DNA of 64,000 nt from Granulosicoccus sp045106855 (GCA_045106855.1 JBGCFI010000001.1:69716-133715), one strand, 5' to 3'. Shown: positions 34,424 through 44,556, counted from the first letter of the stretch. Notes: generated by a model not told the origin, from the sequence alone. A program made the numbers and translations.

Positions 34424-35754
34424 ACTCGCGATAAGTACGTGTCAAGTTCTACATTGGTCACCAGACAATTGATGGCTTGGGCCTCGTGTTTTTTAATCGC
34501 AGCGTAGAGGGAATGAAATGAGCTGCCCAGTAGCTCACTGGCCCAGCTTGATTTCTCAAAATTTTCAATAGCGGTTAGCCAGTCATGAGTCAGGAATGAC
34601 GCTGATGGCACTTCGCCCGGAAGCAGAGGCTCGCTTCTCGGTGTTTGTCTGGCGTCGAATCCGGTGGCAATTGCCCCCAAAATGGCGCTCAATACGAGGT
34701 AGGGATTGGCATCCGCTCCTGCAACCCGATGCTCGATACGTGCGGCGGCACCTGACGTTTCGGGGATACGCAGTGCGACACCGCGGTGATCAAATCCCCA
34801 GTCAAGTCGCACGGGCGCAAAGCTATCCGGTTGCAGGCGCCGATAGGAATTGGCGTGTGGTGCAAACAATAATTGCGTAACTTCAAGATGTTCCAGTGCA
34901 CCTGCTATGGCAAATTGCAGATTACTGGAATCTGCCTGGTCGAATACGTTATGTCCATTCTTATCCAACAGACTAACGTGCACATGCTGACCAGAACCAC
35001 CGTGTTCGCTATAAGGTTTGGCCATAAACGTTGTCAGTAAGCCAAGCTCATTGGCAGCTCTGTCAACGAGCTGCTTGAATAGCACGGCATGATCGGCGGC
35101 AATAACCGGATTGCTCTGGTGTTTTAGGTTGATTTCGAACTGTCCGGGGCCGAATTCTGCCAGCTGAGTTTCAGCCGGAATGTCCATGTCTTCGGCGAAG
35201 GAGCGAATACGTGTCAGTACGGACTCTATGCGATCCATCGCACGCATGTCGTACAACTGCAGTGTGTTAGGTGTCCCTGCTACGGTCAGTTGTGAAGGTA
35301 TGTGCGGTGTACCGGAATCGCGCGTTGAACTATCGAGCAAATAGAATTCAAGTTCGACTGCGACTACCGGGAACAAGCCACGGGTGTTCAGTTTATCCAC
35401 CTGTTTTTGCAGGATAGATCGGACATCGAAATCGCTTGGGGTACCGTCAACGTTGTACAGGCTACACAGAATCTGCCGGCTACCTTTGTTCCAGGGTTGC
35501 AGATGAAAGCGATTGTTACCGGGCATGCAAAAGCCATCGGGATCTCCCGAGCTCAGTCCAAGATGCGTTATCTCATCACAATCATCGCCCCAGATATCCA
35601 TCGCCTGAGCGGAGATTGGCATGCGTGACTGGCCAGCCAGAATTTTCTCCCGAAAGTGCCCGGGAAGTCGTTTGCCACGCAAGACTCCTTGCCAGTCGAC
35701 AATAAGGACATCAAGCTGTCCGTCGGTATCCATACTATTGCCGGTCATGCTCAT
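34420..35754 (-). CDS. Glutamine synthetase-like enzyme, probably gamma-glutamylpolyamine synthetase
   Basis: A 444-residue member of the glutamine synthetase superfamily. The N-terminal beta-grasp is followed by the ATP-grasp-like catalytic domain with AELEFYLL-type (VAVELEFYLL) and HGGSGQHVHVSLLD motifs. Its N-terminus VDWQGVLRGKRLPG is typical of PuuA-like enzymes rather than GlnA. It would ligate glutamate to putrescine or spermidine. A start 16 codons upstream is open, but ATG 35754 shares bases with the ABC ATPase stop (TAATG), so it is preferred. It lies between the transporter and the oxidase genes, which supports polyamine catabolism. Confidence 0.85.
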   Translation of the reverse strand: MSMTGNSMDTDGQLDVLIVDWQGVLRGKRLPGHFREKILAGQSRMPISAQAMDIWGDDCDEITHLGLSSGDPDGFCMPGNNRFHLQPWNKGSRQILCSLYNVDGTPSDFDVRSILQKQVDKLNTRGLFPVVAVELEFYLLDSSTRDSGTPHIPSQLTVAGTPNTLQLYDMRAMDRIESVLTRIRSFAEDMDIPAETQLAEFGPGQFEINLKHQSNPVIAADHAVLFKQLVDRAANELGLLTTFMAKPYSEHGGSGQHVHVSLLDKNGHNVFDQADSSNLQFAIAGALEHLEVTQLLFAPHANSYRRLQPDSFAPVRLDWGFDHRGVALRIPETSGAAARIEHRVAGADANPYLVLSAILGAIATGFDARQTPRSEPLLPGEVPSASFLTHDWLTAIENFEKSSWASELLGSSFHSLYAAIKKHEAQAINCLVTNVELDTYLSRV

Positions 35755-36866
35755 TAGGATGTGGCCTTGTTTGGAAGCAATAGCATATGGTTGATATCCC
35801 AATGAGCCCAGATACGCAATGCGTCAGAGGCTGGCGGTAAGCTTAACGCTTGCTTGTTGCCGATAATTGCGCTAATTGATCGATCGTCCGGTAAGCGAAT
35901 CTCGGCGATTGAATGTTGTCCTTGAAAGGCGATATCACCCAGTACACCTTCTATGCTGACCTGATTGTTTGCCGGCTCACTAATGGACAAGCTAACGTGT
36001 TCCGGACGTACGGCCAGTGCCGCATCAGCCTCAGGCGAGGGAGATACTCTGTCTGGAAGATCGGAATACCACTCGATGATTCCGAGCTGATCCACGTGTA
36101 ATGCAACTCCGGTGTCGATACTGGATATCTGCTGCACCTTAAATGCATTGATGTTGCCGATGAAATCTGCCACGAAGCTGTCAACCGGGTTCGCATACAG
36201 CTCTGACGGTGTCGCGATCTGTCGCAGCTTGCCAGATTCCAGCACGGCAATTCGGTCAGCCATCGCCATTGCCTCAGCCTGATCGTGTGTGACGATAATG
36301 AAGGTTACGCCAACGGTCTCTTGCAGCTTGACGAGTTCCAGTCGCATGGCATCACGCAATTTAGCGTCAAGTGCCGACAAGGGCTCGTCAAGTAGCAGCA
36401 CCCGGGGGCGTTTGACCAGTGCACGAGCGAGTGCGACACGCTGTCTTTGTCCGCCGGAGAGTTGATCTGGCTTGCGCTTGGCAAAGTCGGCCAGATGTAC
36501 CTGCTCAAGAGCTACCGTGACACGTTCACGGATTTCTTCGCCCGGCACTTTGTCCATCTTCAATCCGTAGGCGACGTTATCTTCGACACTCATATGTGGA
36601 AATACCGCATACGACTGAAACACCATATTGATAGGGCGCTTGTTAGGGGGCAGGGAGGTCATATCCTTGCCATCGAGAAGTAGCTCACCTTCGCTGGGTG
36701 ACTCAAAGCCTGAGATGACCCTCAGCAACGTTGACTTGCCACATCCGGATGGGCCGAGCAAGGCAAAGATTTCTCCCTGCCTGATGTCAATGGAGATATC
36801 ACTCAGCGCTTCTACCTTGCCAAAGCGTTTAGTGATATTGCGTATCGAAACGATGGTTTCGCTCAT
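35754..36866 (-). CDS. potG: Polyamine ABC transporter ATP-binding protein
   Basis: A 370-residue ATPase that drives polyamine import. Walker A GPSGCGKST is at residues 38-46, the signature LSGGQRQRVALARALVKRP, Walker B VLLLDEPLSALDAKLR and the H-loop VTHDQAEAM. The C-terminal TOBE domain (about 280-350) includes AVRPEHVSLS. It follows the two permease genes (two-base gap) and overlaps the glutamine-synthetase-like gene. The Pot assignment rests on the operon; the symbol follows E. coli PotFGHI. Confidence 0.9.
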   Translation of the reverse strand: MSETIVSIRNITKRFGKVEALSDISIDIRQGEIFALLGPSGCGKSTLLRVISGFESPSEGELLLDGKDMTSLPPNKRPINMVFQSYAVFPHMSVEDNVAYGLKMDKVPGEEIRERVTVALEQVHLADFAKRKPDQLSGGQRQRVALARALVKRPRVLLLDEPLSALDAKLRDAMRLELVKLQETVGVTFIIVTHDQAEAMAMADRIAVLESGKLRQIATPSELYANPVDSFVADFIGNINAFKVQQISSIDTGVALHVDQLGIIEWYSDLPDRVSPSPEADAALAVRPEHVSLSISEPANNQVSIEGVLGDIAFQGQHSIAEIRLPDDRSISAIIGNKQALSLPPASDALRIWAHWDINHMLLLPNKATS

Positions 36867-36867
36867 A

Positions 36868-37713
36868 TTAAGAGTCCACCCGCTGATAACGCAACGCGAT
36901 AAATGTGAGTATCAGAGTCAGGATAATCAGAACCGTAGAGGCTGCGTTAATTTCGGGTGTCACAGAGAATCGCACCATCGAATAGATTTTTACAGGAAAG
37001 GTAATGGTATTAGGACCGGAGGTGAAAAAGGTGATAACGAAATCATCGAGTGACAAGGTAAATGCCAGCAGCGCACCGGCAATGAGGCCCGGTTTCATGT
37101 GTGGCAGCAGAATGTCTCTGAACACTTGAAACTCGGAAGCACCCAGGTCTTTCGCCGCTTCTTCCATTTCCCGATTGAAACTTTGAAGTCGGGTGCGTAT
37201 CACCATGGCTGCAAACGGAAAGCAGAAAGTAATATGGGCAATGATGATGTTAGTGAGGTTGAATGGCCAGACGGTATCACCCGTGGACATCCATCCCATA
37301 GCCGAAAAAAACATGGCAAGAGAGACACCCATACAAATTTCCGGAATCACGATAGGCAACGAGACCAGGCCTTCGAACAACGGCTTGAATGGAAAGCGAA
37401 ATCGCCAAAGCACAACGGCGGTAAGCGCACCCAGGATGACACTAATTATGGTTGAGACAACAGCGATGGTAATCGAATTTCCAAATGCCAGCATCAACTC
37501 ATCATTGCCAAATGCCTTGCCATAGTATTTGGTGGTAAAGCCCTTCCAGATGACGTTACCACCGCGACGAGAGTTATTAAACGAGAAGACAATCAGGACT
37601 ATTATCGGTGCGTATAAAAATATCGTGCCGACCAGAAAAATGCTTCTTAGTGACCACTTTCGGCTGTAGTCAAAAGGCCCTGCTTTGTTGCTTTTGCGGC
37701 GTAGCCAGTTCAT
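36868..37713 (-). CDS. potI: Polyamine ABC transporter permease
   Basis: A 281-residue inner-membrane permease with six predicted helices. The cytosolic EAA loop reads EEAAKDLGASEFQVFRDILLPHMKPG, shown here in two parts: EEAAKDLGAS then ILLPHMKPG. This is the ATPase contact. It overlaps the upstream permease stop by ATGA, so the two are co-translated as the heterodimeric pore of a spermidine/putrescine importer. Confidence 0.9.
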   Translation of the reverse strand: MNWLRRKSNKAGPFDYSRKWSLRSIFLVGTIFLYAPIIVLIVFSFNNSRRGGNVIWKGFTTKYYGKAFGNDELMLAFGNSITIAVVSTIISVILGALTAVVLWRFRFPFKPLFEGLVSLPIVIPEICMGVSLAMFFSAMGWMSTGDTVWPFNLTNIIIAHITFCFPFAAMVIRTRLQSFNREMEEAAKDLGASEFQVFRDILLPHMKPGLIAGALLAFTLSLDDFVITFFTSGPNTITFPVKIYSMVRFSVTPEINAASTVLIILTLILTFIALRYQRVDS

Positions 37714-38636
37714 GAGGTTTGCCCTTGACGACGAGAGCGCGCTGCATCGTGAAAAGATCGAATCGCTAACAGGATAAATGTGGCATACAACAGAGTCAGT
37801 GAGATGGCAGAGCCAAATGGCCAGTCATTGGCTTTCTTGAACTGACGCTCTATGACGTTGGCAATCATGTCAACCTGTCCCCGTCCCAGTAAGTCAGGTG
37901 TCAGAAACTGTCCCAAAGCCGGAATAAACGTGATTATGGCGGCCGTAACAATGCCTGGCATTGCCAGGGGAATGAGTACATTACGAGCTGTTTGTATCTG
38001 ACCCGCGCCCAGATCCATGCTGGCTTCCAGGAAGGAGTTGTCCATCCTTTCCAATGCTGAGTAGATGGGCAAAATGGCGAACGGTAAAGATACATAGACA
38101 ATACCGTAGATAACGCCTGTGGGTGTTCCTAACAATGTCAGCGGTGTAAACCCGTCACCTAACAGATTAAGGTTTCCAAGACCTACAAAATTGAGCAGTT
38201 GTTCGGCTCGTTCATAAAACCAGCGCAAGACATCATTCAAGCGACCGCGCGTACCCAGAATATTAAGTAGTGCGTAGGTGCGGATCAGAAGATTAGTCCA
38301 GAACGGCAACATGATCAGCAGCAGCAGCCATGGCTTGGCTTTGGGTGATGCAGTGGCAATCACCAAGGCCATGGGAAAGCCAACAACTAAACAAACCAGT
38401 GTGGCGACAAAAGCGAGCCAGAAAGAGCGACCAATAAGCTGGAGGATCTCTGGCTGCAGGATGCGTTTATAGTTATCCAGCGTCCAGGTCGTTTCTATTT
38501 GCGTGATAGAGACGTTTTCGCCAAAACTGTATAGCCAGATAATACCCAGCGGCACAATAAAGAAAAGAAACAACCAGATGAACGTGGGAAGGCTGAACGC
38601 GAAAAACACGCCCAACCTTCCGCGTACACCCTGCAT
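37710..38636 (-). CDS. potH: Polyamine ABC transporter permease
   Basis: A 308-residue inner-membrane permease, partner of the following gene. It has six predicted helices. The periplasmic loop after the first helix is typical of PotB/PotH, and the EAA loop reads EASMDLGAGQIQTARNVLIP. It begins 40 bases after the binding-protein stop. Confidence 0.9.
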   Translation of the reverse strand: MQGVRGRLGVFFAFSLPTFIWLFLFFIVPLGIIWLYSFGENVSITQIETTWTLDNYKRILQPEILQLIGRSFWLAFVATLVCLVVGFPMALVIATASPKAKPWLLLLIMLPFWTNLLIRTYALLNILGTRGRLNDVLRWFYERAEQLLNFVGLGNLNLLGDGFTPLTLLGTPTGVIYGIVYVSLPFAILPIYSALERMDNSFLEASMDLGAGQIQTARNVLIPLAMPGIVTAAIITFIPALGQFLTPDLLGRGQVDMIANVIERQFKKANDWPFGSAISLTLLYATFILLAIRSFHDAARSRRQGQTS

Positions 38637-38676
38637 GGACTAGTGCCCCGGCTTTATGCTTACTGACACTTCGGGA

Positions 38677-39759
38677 TCAGCTGGCCTTGATGCGAGTCCA
38701 GGCTTCATCCACCTTGCGGGTTATTTCCTGTCCCGGATAAATCGACACCTCACTTTTGCCAATGGACTCATCTGATGGAAAGATGGCAGGGTTGCCAGTG
38801 TATTCATCGCTCATGAGCGCTCGTGAAGCCGCGTTGGGCGTGGCATAGTAAACATAATCAGCGATGTCCGCACCTACCTGAGCATCTAGTAAGTAGTTGA
38901 TCAACGCATGTGCGTTTTCGACATTTGGCGCGCCTTTGGGAATACACAATGCGTCCTCCCAGAGTAGCCCGCCTTCGTCAGGTAAAACGTAACCAATGTC
39001 ATCATCTTCTTCCATAACCTGGAGAATATCGCCATTCCACTCCATGGCTAGATCGACTTCTCCAGCGAGCAGGAGGTCTTGTCCATTGTCCGGGGCGAAT
39101 GCAGTGATGTTGTCTTTTTGCGCAATGAGCATTTGTTCGGCAGCGGCCAGGGTTTCATCCGTCCAGTCGTTCAAGGATTTGCCCATGGCTTTCATGGCTA
39201 TTTGAATGACAGTTTGCGGCTCGCTCATCAGGGCGATACGCCCGGCATATTTGTCAGAGTTCAGTATCTCGTTCCAGGAGGTAGGCGTGCTATCAACCGC
39301 TGATTTTCGATACCCGATTCCAATGGTTCCCCACATGTACGGCAGGCTGTATTTGCGACCGGGATCAAAGGCCGGGTCCAGGAAGTTCTCATCGATATTG
39401 GAAAGGTTGGGAATCTTGGAATGATCAAGTGTCATCAGCATATCGGCGACGATCATGCGCTCGACATAGTCATTGGTAGGTACGATGACATCGTAACCAG
39501 GGTTGCCACCGCGCAGCTTCGCGAACAGTTCGTCATTGTCTGCATACAAATCGTATTGGACTTCTATACCAGAGGCTTCTTCGAACTGCTCGATGGTGTT
39601 TTCACCGATGTAGGTATCCCAGTTATAGAAATTGACCTTTCCCCCGGCAGCAAGCGCACCCTTGGGGAGCTTGAAGGAGATGCCGACAGCGGCAGCACCT
39701 GCAGCGGCGCCAGCAAGAAATCTTCTACGGCTGATGGGTAGACGATGTGAACGGCTCAT
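38677..39759 (-). CDS. potF: Polyamine-binding periplasmic protein, Tat-exported
   Basis: Captures putrescine or spermidine in the periplasm for the transporter. It has 360 residues from the chosen start. The signal has a twin-arginine motif (SRRRFLAG) followed by a hydrophobic alanine-rich segment and GALAAGG. The mature domain opens with KVNFYNWDTYIGENTIEQFE, the PotD/PotF pattern. A start 11 codons upstream is open, but GAGGAG lies four bases before the ATG at 39759. First gene of the operon ending at 33095. Tat export is unusual for Pot binding proteins of enteric bacteria. Confidence 0.9.
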   Translation of the reverse strand: MSRSHRLPISRRRFLAGAAAGAAAVGISFKLPKGALAAGGKVNFYNWDTYIGENTIEQFEEASGIEVQYDLYADNDELFAKLRGGNPGYDVIVPTNDYVERMIVADMLMTLDHSKIPNLSNIDENFLDPAFDPGRKYSLPYMWGTIGIGYRKSAVDSTPTSWNEILNSDKYAGRIALMSEPQTVIQIAMKAMGKSLNDWTDETLAAAEQMLIAQKDNITAFAPDNGQDLLLAGEVDLAMEWNGDILQVMEEDDDIGYVLPDEGGLLWEDALCIPKGAPNVENAHALINYLLDAQVGADIADYVYYATPNAASRALMSDEYTGNPAIFPSDESIGKSEVSIYPGQEITRKVDEAWTRIKAS

Positions 39760-39880
39760 AAGGCTCCTCGACAGTATTTCTGGAATTAACAAGTAACGTG
39801 TGGTGTTGCCGGGTGGTGACTTAACCTGACACTAACCGACCGCATAGCGCTTTATATCATCATTGAACTTTGAGTACCAT

Positions 39881-41536
39881 CTACCGACGGCCGAAGCGTA
39901 CCCGATCAATAATCGTCAGATTCTCCAACCGTCCAAAAGCGTGGCATCCACGCCAAGCAGCACCGTTCCGGGGCAGAATTCTCCAGCTTGCTGACTCCCG
40001 GTAGTTTTCCGGTGTCAGCTCATCGATGCGGCTGATGTTGATGCCGTAACCATAGCGATAGGCACCATATTGGCTACACCGGTAGATGTTATCGTCATCA
40101 CGAAACAGGGGGCCGGCCATACGTGATCGGTCTACACCTGTCAGAACCGGATTCAGGGTATGAGCCTGCCAGGGGCCGTGCAGATTGTCAGCGTAAAAAA
40201 TATGCAGTTCGTCACGTTCATCGACTGTGCGGTGTGACTGGCAGTTAGTGAACATCCACCACCGACCCAGATGCTGCCACAGTACGGTGTCAGCCGCATT
40301 GATGTCAGACAGCAAGACTTGCTGATGCTCCCACTGATCTGGAAAGTGCGTGGCTTTGTAAAGATTGATGCTACGCAATGACGCCGTTTCGGGAATCATG
40401 TAGTAACTGCCATCGTGAGTGAAGATATAAGGAAACGATAAGTGGTGTTCGGCAGATAGTGCTACGCCCGACTCAACTGGCTGACCCGTGTCGTCCAGAC
40501 GCAGGTAGGCAATGTGTGCATTCTCGCCCTGCTTGTGCATTTTTTCGAAAAATATGTAGGTATCGCCTTGGTATTGACATAAATGGGGATCGGCCCACAT
40601 GACATCACGCGGCTCGCCAGACGGCTCGCCAACCGTTGTATAGGCATCTATGGGAAAGTTGCTGATGTCCTTGAGATTGGTTGATGGTTCCTGTGTTACA
40701 GCGAGTTGCCAGTATTCGGTAAAAAAACGGCGGTGGATCCGTTCATATGTTTGTCGCACCAGCAATGTCAGTACGCTCCATAGAGGTGTCAACGTGTAAA
40801 CCCCGTCTCCTTCAGCCTTGGTTTCAGTTACTGCTTGTATGTCGTGTAGGGCGTGTTGCTCTTCTGTATCGAACACTCCCTGATTGGCATTCTGTTCAGC
40901 CAGGGCTGCGAGTTTATTGTCCGGCTGATGGACCATCCACGTTAGTCTGGACAGGAATACACCGGCCAATGCGCTGTAGCTTAGCCTTCGCAGATCGCTG
41001 ATTGAATAGGTCTGGCAGGGAAGGGCATGCGATGCAATGCGGGTAGCTTCGACTAATCCGGAACTTGCATCGCATTGCAGATTCCACAGGTGAATCCATA
41101 GGAACGGTGCTCTAGTCAGGAGACCGTGTTTCACACGAACTTCCAGCAATGGCAGATCCGCCGTCCACACCTGTGTGTTTTTTTGTAAATGTGTTGACTC
41201 TGGACTATCGCTTGTCAGATTCAGGATGACGTCGCAGTTTGCCAGTGCGTCCGGAACCTCGGATAAATCATGGATCTCGTTTACACCCGTTAACTGGTGG
41301 AGTTCCCACGGATCATGGTCGAACTGGGGGATGTCGATGACGCTGTTGAGCAGCCAGTCTGCAAGCCTGGTAAACAATCTGAACGCTGGCTTTTCCGGAA
41401 CAGGCCCGCTTTTTTCATGCAACCCCACATGCAGTTGCATATCCTCATGCGCAATAATTTTTTGTAGAAGCTGACTAACCCATACAGCCGGTGTGCGCGT
41501 TTCGATAACTGCACCAATGTGCAGGACAGGCTTCAT
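39881..41536 (-). CDS. Glycosyltransferase-like protein with GH43-like beta-propeller (GINT1-type C-terminus)
   Basis: A 551-residue protein. The C-terminal 270 residues (MWADPHLCQYQGDTYIFFEK, HLSFPYIFTHDGSYYMIPET, NAADTVLWQHLGRWWMFT) match the beta-propeller domain of glucosamine inositolphosphorylceramide transferase-like proteins. The N-terminal 230 residues look like a formyltransferase-type Rossmann domain (VLHIGAVIETRTPAVW; CDVILNLTS), though the catalytic residues are not evident. Bacterial members are associated with surface polysaccharide synthesis. It stands alone, upstream of the polyamine operon on the same strand. Substrate unknown. Confidence 0.7.
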   Translation of the reverse strand: MKPVLHIGAVIETRTPAVWVSQLLQKIIAHEDMQLHVGLHEKSGPVPEKPAFRLFTRLADWLLNSVIDIPQFDHDPWELHQLTGVNEIHDLSEVPDALANCDVILNLTSDSPESTHLQKNTQVWTADLPLLEVRVKHGLLTRAPFLWIHLWNLQCDASSGLVEATRIASHALPCQTYSISDLRRLSYSALAGVFLSRLTWMVHQPDNKLAALAEQNANQGVFDTEEQHALHDIQAVTETKAEGDGVYTLTPLWSVLTLLVRQTYERIHRRFFTEYWQLAVTQEPSTNLKDISNFPIDAYTTVGEPSGEPRDVMWADPHLCQYQGDTYIFFEKMHKQGENAHIAYLRLDDTGQPVESGVALSAEHHLSFPYIFTHDGSYYMIPETASLRSINLYKATHFPDQWEHQQVLLSDINAADTVLWQHLGRWWMFTNCQSHRTVDERDELHIFYADNLHGPWQAHTLNPVLTGVDRSRMAGPLFRDDDNIYRCSQYGAYRYGYGINISRIDELTPENYRESASWRILPRNGAAWRGCHAFGRLENLTIIDRVRFGRR

Positions 41537-41607
41537 GAGAGGAGTAGTCAGGCCAGTAGCAGAGTTAGGAGTATAAACGCTAAGTCATCTTGACGTTCTC
41601 CCAATAA

Positions 41608-41632
41608 AGAGGCTTAGCTTTACTCAGCCTCT
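41608..41632 (-). terminator. Terminator overlapping the stop of the corrinoid operon
   Basis: On the minus strand AGAGGCT, an 11-base loop, then AGCCTCT followed by TTATT. The first arm contains part of the RACo stop codon (41624-41626). A 7-bp stem plus short U-rich tract is a modest intrinsic terminator. Confidence 0.6.
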
Positions 41633-43630
41633 ACGTGCTCTTCGTCGGCGTACCGGCTGGCTCGCCGTGGCCGCTGGCAAGGCCACAACCTTTGATAGCT
41701 CCGGAAAGCCGGCACTCTTGTGTGGGAACGCCATGGCATCGACAAAGTGTTGCTGAAAATCAGGCTCTACCGCGGTTTCAACTTTCTCGATCTGGCGAAC
41801 CACTTTTTCGATATCGGACCTTGCGTTTTTATCCAGAAGTGCCATTAATGCTCCGGTACCCGCTGCATTACCGGCAGAGCCCACATGTTCAAGATTGCAG
41901 TCCGGGATAAGACCAAGCACCATGGCATATTTCACATCGATGTGGCTTCCGAAAGCTCCGGCAAGGCGGACACGATCTACCGAATCAATACCCAATCGAT
42001 CCATTAATAGTCGCACACCGGCATATAAGGCCGCCTTTGCCAGCTGAATCTGCCGCACATCACTTTGTGTGATTCGAATCGTGACATCACCTTCGTACAG
42101 AAGATACGAAAAGGTACGATCATTTGCTTCTATCCGCCGGTTGTGCGTAGCAAGTGAACCGTTGATGACACCGTTGCTATCGATAATGCCAGCCAGAAAC
42201 ATCTGTGCGACCACTTCGATAATGCCGGAGCCACAGATACCCGTTACACCGATGTTGGCAATGCTGGTTTCAAAGTCATCGTCATTTGACCAGCTTTCAC
42301 TTCCGATCACGCTGAATCGTGGTTCCAGAGTCTGTGTATCGATTCGAACTCGTTCAATGGCGCCGGGGGCGGCCCTCTGTCCACCACTGATCTGAGCACC
42401 TTCGAATGCCGGGCCCGTGGGGCTTGAGCAGGCTACCAGACGTTGAGAATTGCCAAGGACAATTTCTGCGTTAGTGCCAACATCCACCAGAAGCGTTATC
42501 TGCTCCAGCTGTTGTGGCTGCTCTGACAACACCATACCCGCGGTGTCTGCACCGACATGACCCGCGACACAGGGCAACAGGTAGGCTTTAGCCTGCGCAT
42601 GTGCATGAACACCCATTGAGGCTGCATCTAACGTTATTGCTTCATCCGTAGTCAGCGCAAACGGGGCGCCACCAAGTTCCACCGGGTTGATACCCAGCAG
42701 CAGGTGATGCATGACGGGATTCGCAACGAAGCTCAATTCCAGAATGTCTTCAAGGTTTATCTGCGCTTGCTCGCTGACATCTTTGATCAGCTCGTTTATT
42801 GCCCCGACAACGGCGGCCGTCATGTCCTGGTCTCCGCCCGGATTCATCATTACATATGAGACTCGACTCATGAGATCCTCGCCAAAACGGATTTGCGGGT
42901 TCATGGCACCGCTACTGGCCAGAACCTTGCCGCTGCCAAGCTCAACCAGGTGGCCTGCAATAGTTGTAGAGCCAACATCGACGGCGAGTCCATATACACA
43001 TTCCTTGAATCCCGGCCACACCGCCAGCATGTCCCTGTCGTCATGTATGGCAACGGTTACCTGCCACTTACCTTCTCTCAATGCGTTTTGCAGCCCCTTT
43101 AGCAATGGCAGCTCTGCACTAAGGTTCTGTAGTGCCCACTCGTTAGCTAGTGCCTGTTTAAGTCGCCGGAGATCTCCGGAAGGGTCGTGCATATCCGGTT
43201 CCTGCACATCCACGACATATAATCGTATGGAGGGATCGACCTTGATGTTTGCGTGATCAAGGGCTTTGCGTATAACTTGTTTGTGTACCTGGCTATCGGC
43301 AGGAATATCGACAACAAGATCGCCATCTATTGTTGCCTGGCAGCCTAATCTTCTGCCTTGCGCGAACTCACCGTTGATTCTCTGGTAGCGTGCTTCCACA
43401 CGCGTACTCTGGCCAAGATGTGCTAGTGATGAGACGATCTTGTGTTTGGGAAACTCGCCTTCCGGGCATACCACCTGACAGCGTCCGCATAAACCGCGAC
43501 CACCGCAGATCGAATCCAGATCAACGCCCAGCTCGCGTGCCGCTTGCAACACGGTGGTACCAATTGCGAAGTTGCCACGTTTACCACTGGGTGTGAAGAC
43601 CACTTTGGCCTGTTTGACTGGAGTGCTCAT
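41624..43630 (-). CDS. Corrinoid-activating ASKHA-domain ferredoxin (RACo-type)
   Basis: Uses ATP and a reduced iron-sulfur cluster to return inactive Co(II)-corrinoid to Co(I). It has 668 residues. The N-terminal 2Fe-2S domain has C42, C48 and C51 (CGGRGLCGRC), with the fourth ligand in RRLGCQATI. The remainder is the ASKHA ATPase fold, with GLAVDVGSTTIAGHLV and LLVDVGTNAEIVLG as phosphate loops and GITGICGSGIIEVVAQM-like (GVTGICGSGIIEVVAQM) near the adenosine site. The C-terminus ends in an Arg-rich tail (VRRRRARRG). Last gene of the corrinoid operon; ends in the terminator at 41608-41632. Confidence 0.9.
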   Translation of the reverse strand: MSTPVKQAKVVFTPSGKRGNFAIGTTVLQAARELGVDLDSICGGRGLCGRCQVVCPEGEFPKHKIVSSLAHLGQSTRVEARYQRINGEFAQGRRLGCQATIDGDLVVDIPADSQVHKQVIRKALDHANIKVDPSIRLYVVDVQEPDMHDPSGDLRRLKQALANEWALQNLSAELPLLKGLQNALREGKWQVTVAIHDDRDMLAVWPGFKECVYGLAVDVGSTTIAGHLVELGSGKVLASSGAMNPQIRFGEDLMSRVSYVMMNPGGDQDMTAAVVGAINELIKDVSEQAQINLEDILELSFVANPVMHHLLLGINPVELGGAPFALTTDEAITLDAASMGVHAHAQAKAYLLPCVAGHVGADTAGMVLSEQPQQLEQITLLVDVGTNAEIVLGNSQRLVACSSPTGPAFEGAQISGGQRAAPGAIERVRIDTQTLEPRFSVIGSESWSNDDDFETSIANIGVTGICGSGIIEVVAQMFLAGIIDSNGVINGSLATHNRRIEANDRTFSYLLYEGDVTIRITQSDVRQIQLAKAALYAGVRLLMDRLGIDSVDRVRLAGAFGSHIDVKYAMVLGLIPDCNLEHVGSAGNAAGTGALMALLDKNARSDIEKVVRQIEKVETAVEPDFQQHFVDAMAFPHKSAGFPELSKVVALPAATASQPVRRRRARRG

Positions 43631-43650
43631 AATCTAATGCGTGGGATCAA

Positions 43651-44556
43651 TCAAGTGGCCCGTCTTCGCCGGCTGGTACGTCGGCCGCGGGCTGCCGTAT
43701 CGCCTTCTTCGGGTTGCGCCCGATACTTGCGTATCCATGCCAGGCAATCAGCATCGTTACCCATTAGAACATCGGCAGCCATGACTGAACGCATAACCTC
43801 TTCATGACAAGGGTTGGTAATGGCCGATGTCATGCCTGAGCTGATCGCCATGGATAGAAAAGCGCCGTTTATACCGTTTCTTTCTGGCAGGCCAAAGCTT
43901 ATGTTCGACGCACCGCAGGTGGTATTGCAACCTAGCTCGCTGCGGATTCGTCCTAGAATATCGAATACTTGCCGACCTGCAAAACGCATGGCCCCAATGG
44001 GCATGACCAATGGATCGATGACAACATCAGAAGCGGGTATGCCGTGGTCGGCAGCGCGTTCCACGATTTTTTTTGCCACTTTAAAGCGCTCTTCCGGATC
44101 TTCCGAAATTCCGGTTTCGTCGTTGGAAATGGCAACGACTGCAGCCTTGTATCGTGCAACCAGAGGGAGCACCCGTTCCAGAACTTCATCCTCTCCGGTA
44201 ACCGAGTTAACCAACGCTTTGCCCTGATAGACACTTAAGCCAGCTTCCAGAGCATCGATGATGGATGAGTCGATCGACAACGGCACATCGGTAATGGATT
44301 GAACCAGTTGAATAGCTTGCGCTAACAAAGCCGGTTCATCGGCTAGCGGGATACCCGCATTGACGTCCAGCATTTGCGCACCTGCGGCCACCTGTGCGCG
44401 AGCATCAGCCTCCACTCGACTGAAATCACCCGATTTCATCTCCTCAGCAAGAATTTTTCGGCCCGTAGGGTTGATACGTTCGCCGATGATAGTGAAAGGA
44501 TGATCTGGACCGATGATGTGCTCGCGGGTGGCCGAGCTGATGACTGTATTCGTCAT
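43651..44556 (-). CDS. Methyltetrahydrofolate:corrinoid methyltransferase
   Basis: Moves the methyl group between the corrinoid protein and tetrahydrofolate. It has 301 residues with a pterin-binding TIM barrel: GERINPTGRKILAEEM at the start, MLDVNAGIP and PLSIDSS strands, and GASNISFGLPERN. In the demethylation direction it would make methyl-THF for MTHFR. The last 15 residues are an unusual basic tail (RGRRTSRRRRAT) beyond the normal end of the fold. It overlaps the MTHFR stop (ATGA). Confidence 0.9.
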   Translation of the reverse strand: MTNTVISSATREHIIGPDHPFTIIGERINPTGRKILAEEMKSGDFSRVEADARAQVAAGAQMLDVNAGIPLADEPALLAQAIQLVQSITDVPLSIDSSIIDALEAGLSVYQGKALVNSVTGEDEVLERVLPLVARYKAAVVAISNDETGISEDPEERFKVAKKIVERAADHGIPASDVVIDPLVMPIGAMRFAGRQVFDILGRIRSELGCNTTCGASNISFGLPERNGINGAFLSMAISSGMTSAITNPCHEEVMRSVMAADVLMGNDADCLAWIRKYRAQPEEGDTAARGRRTSRRRRAT

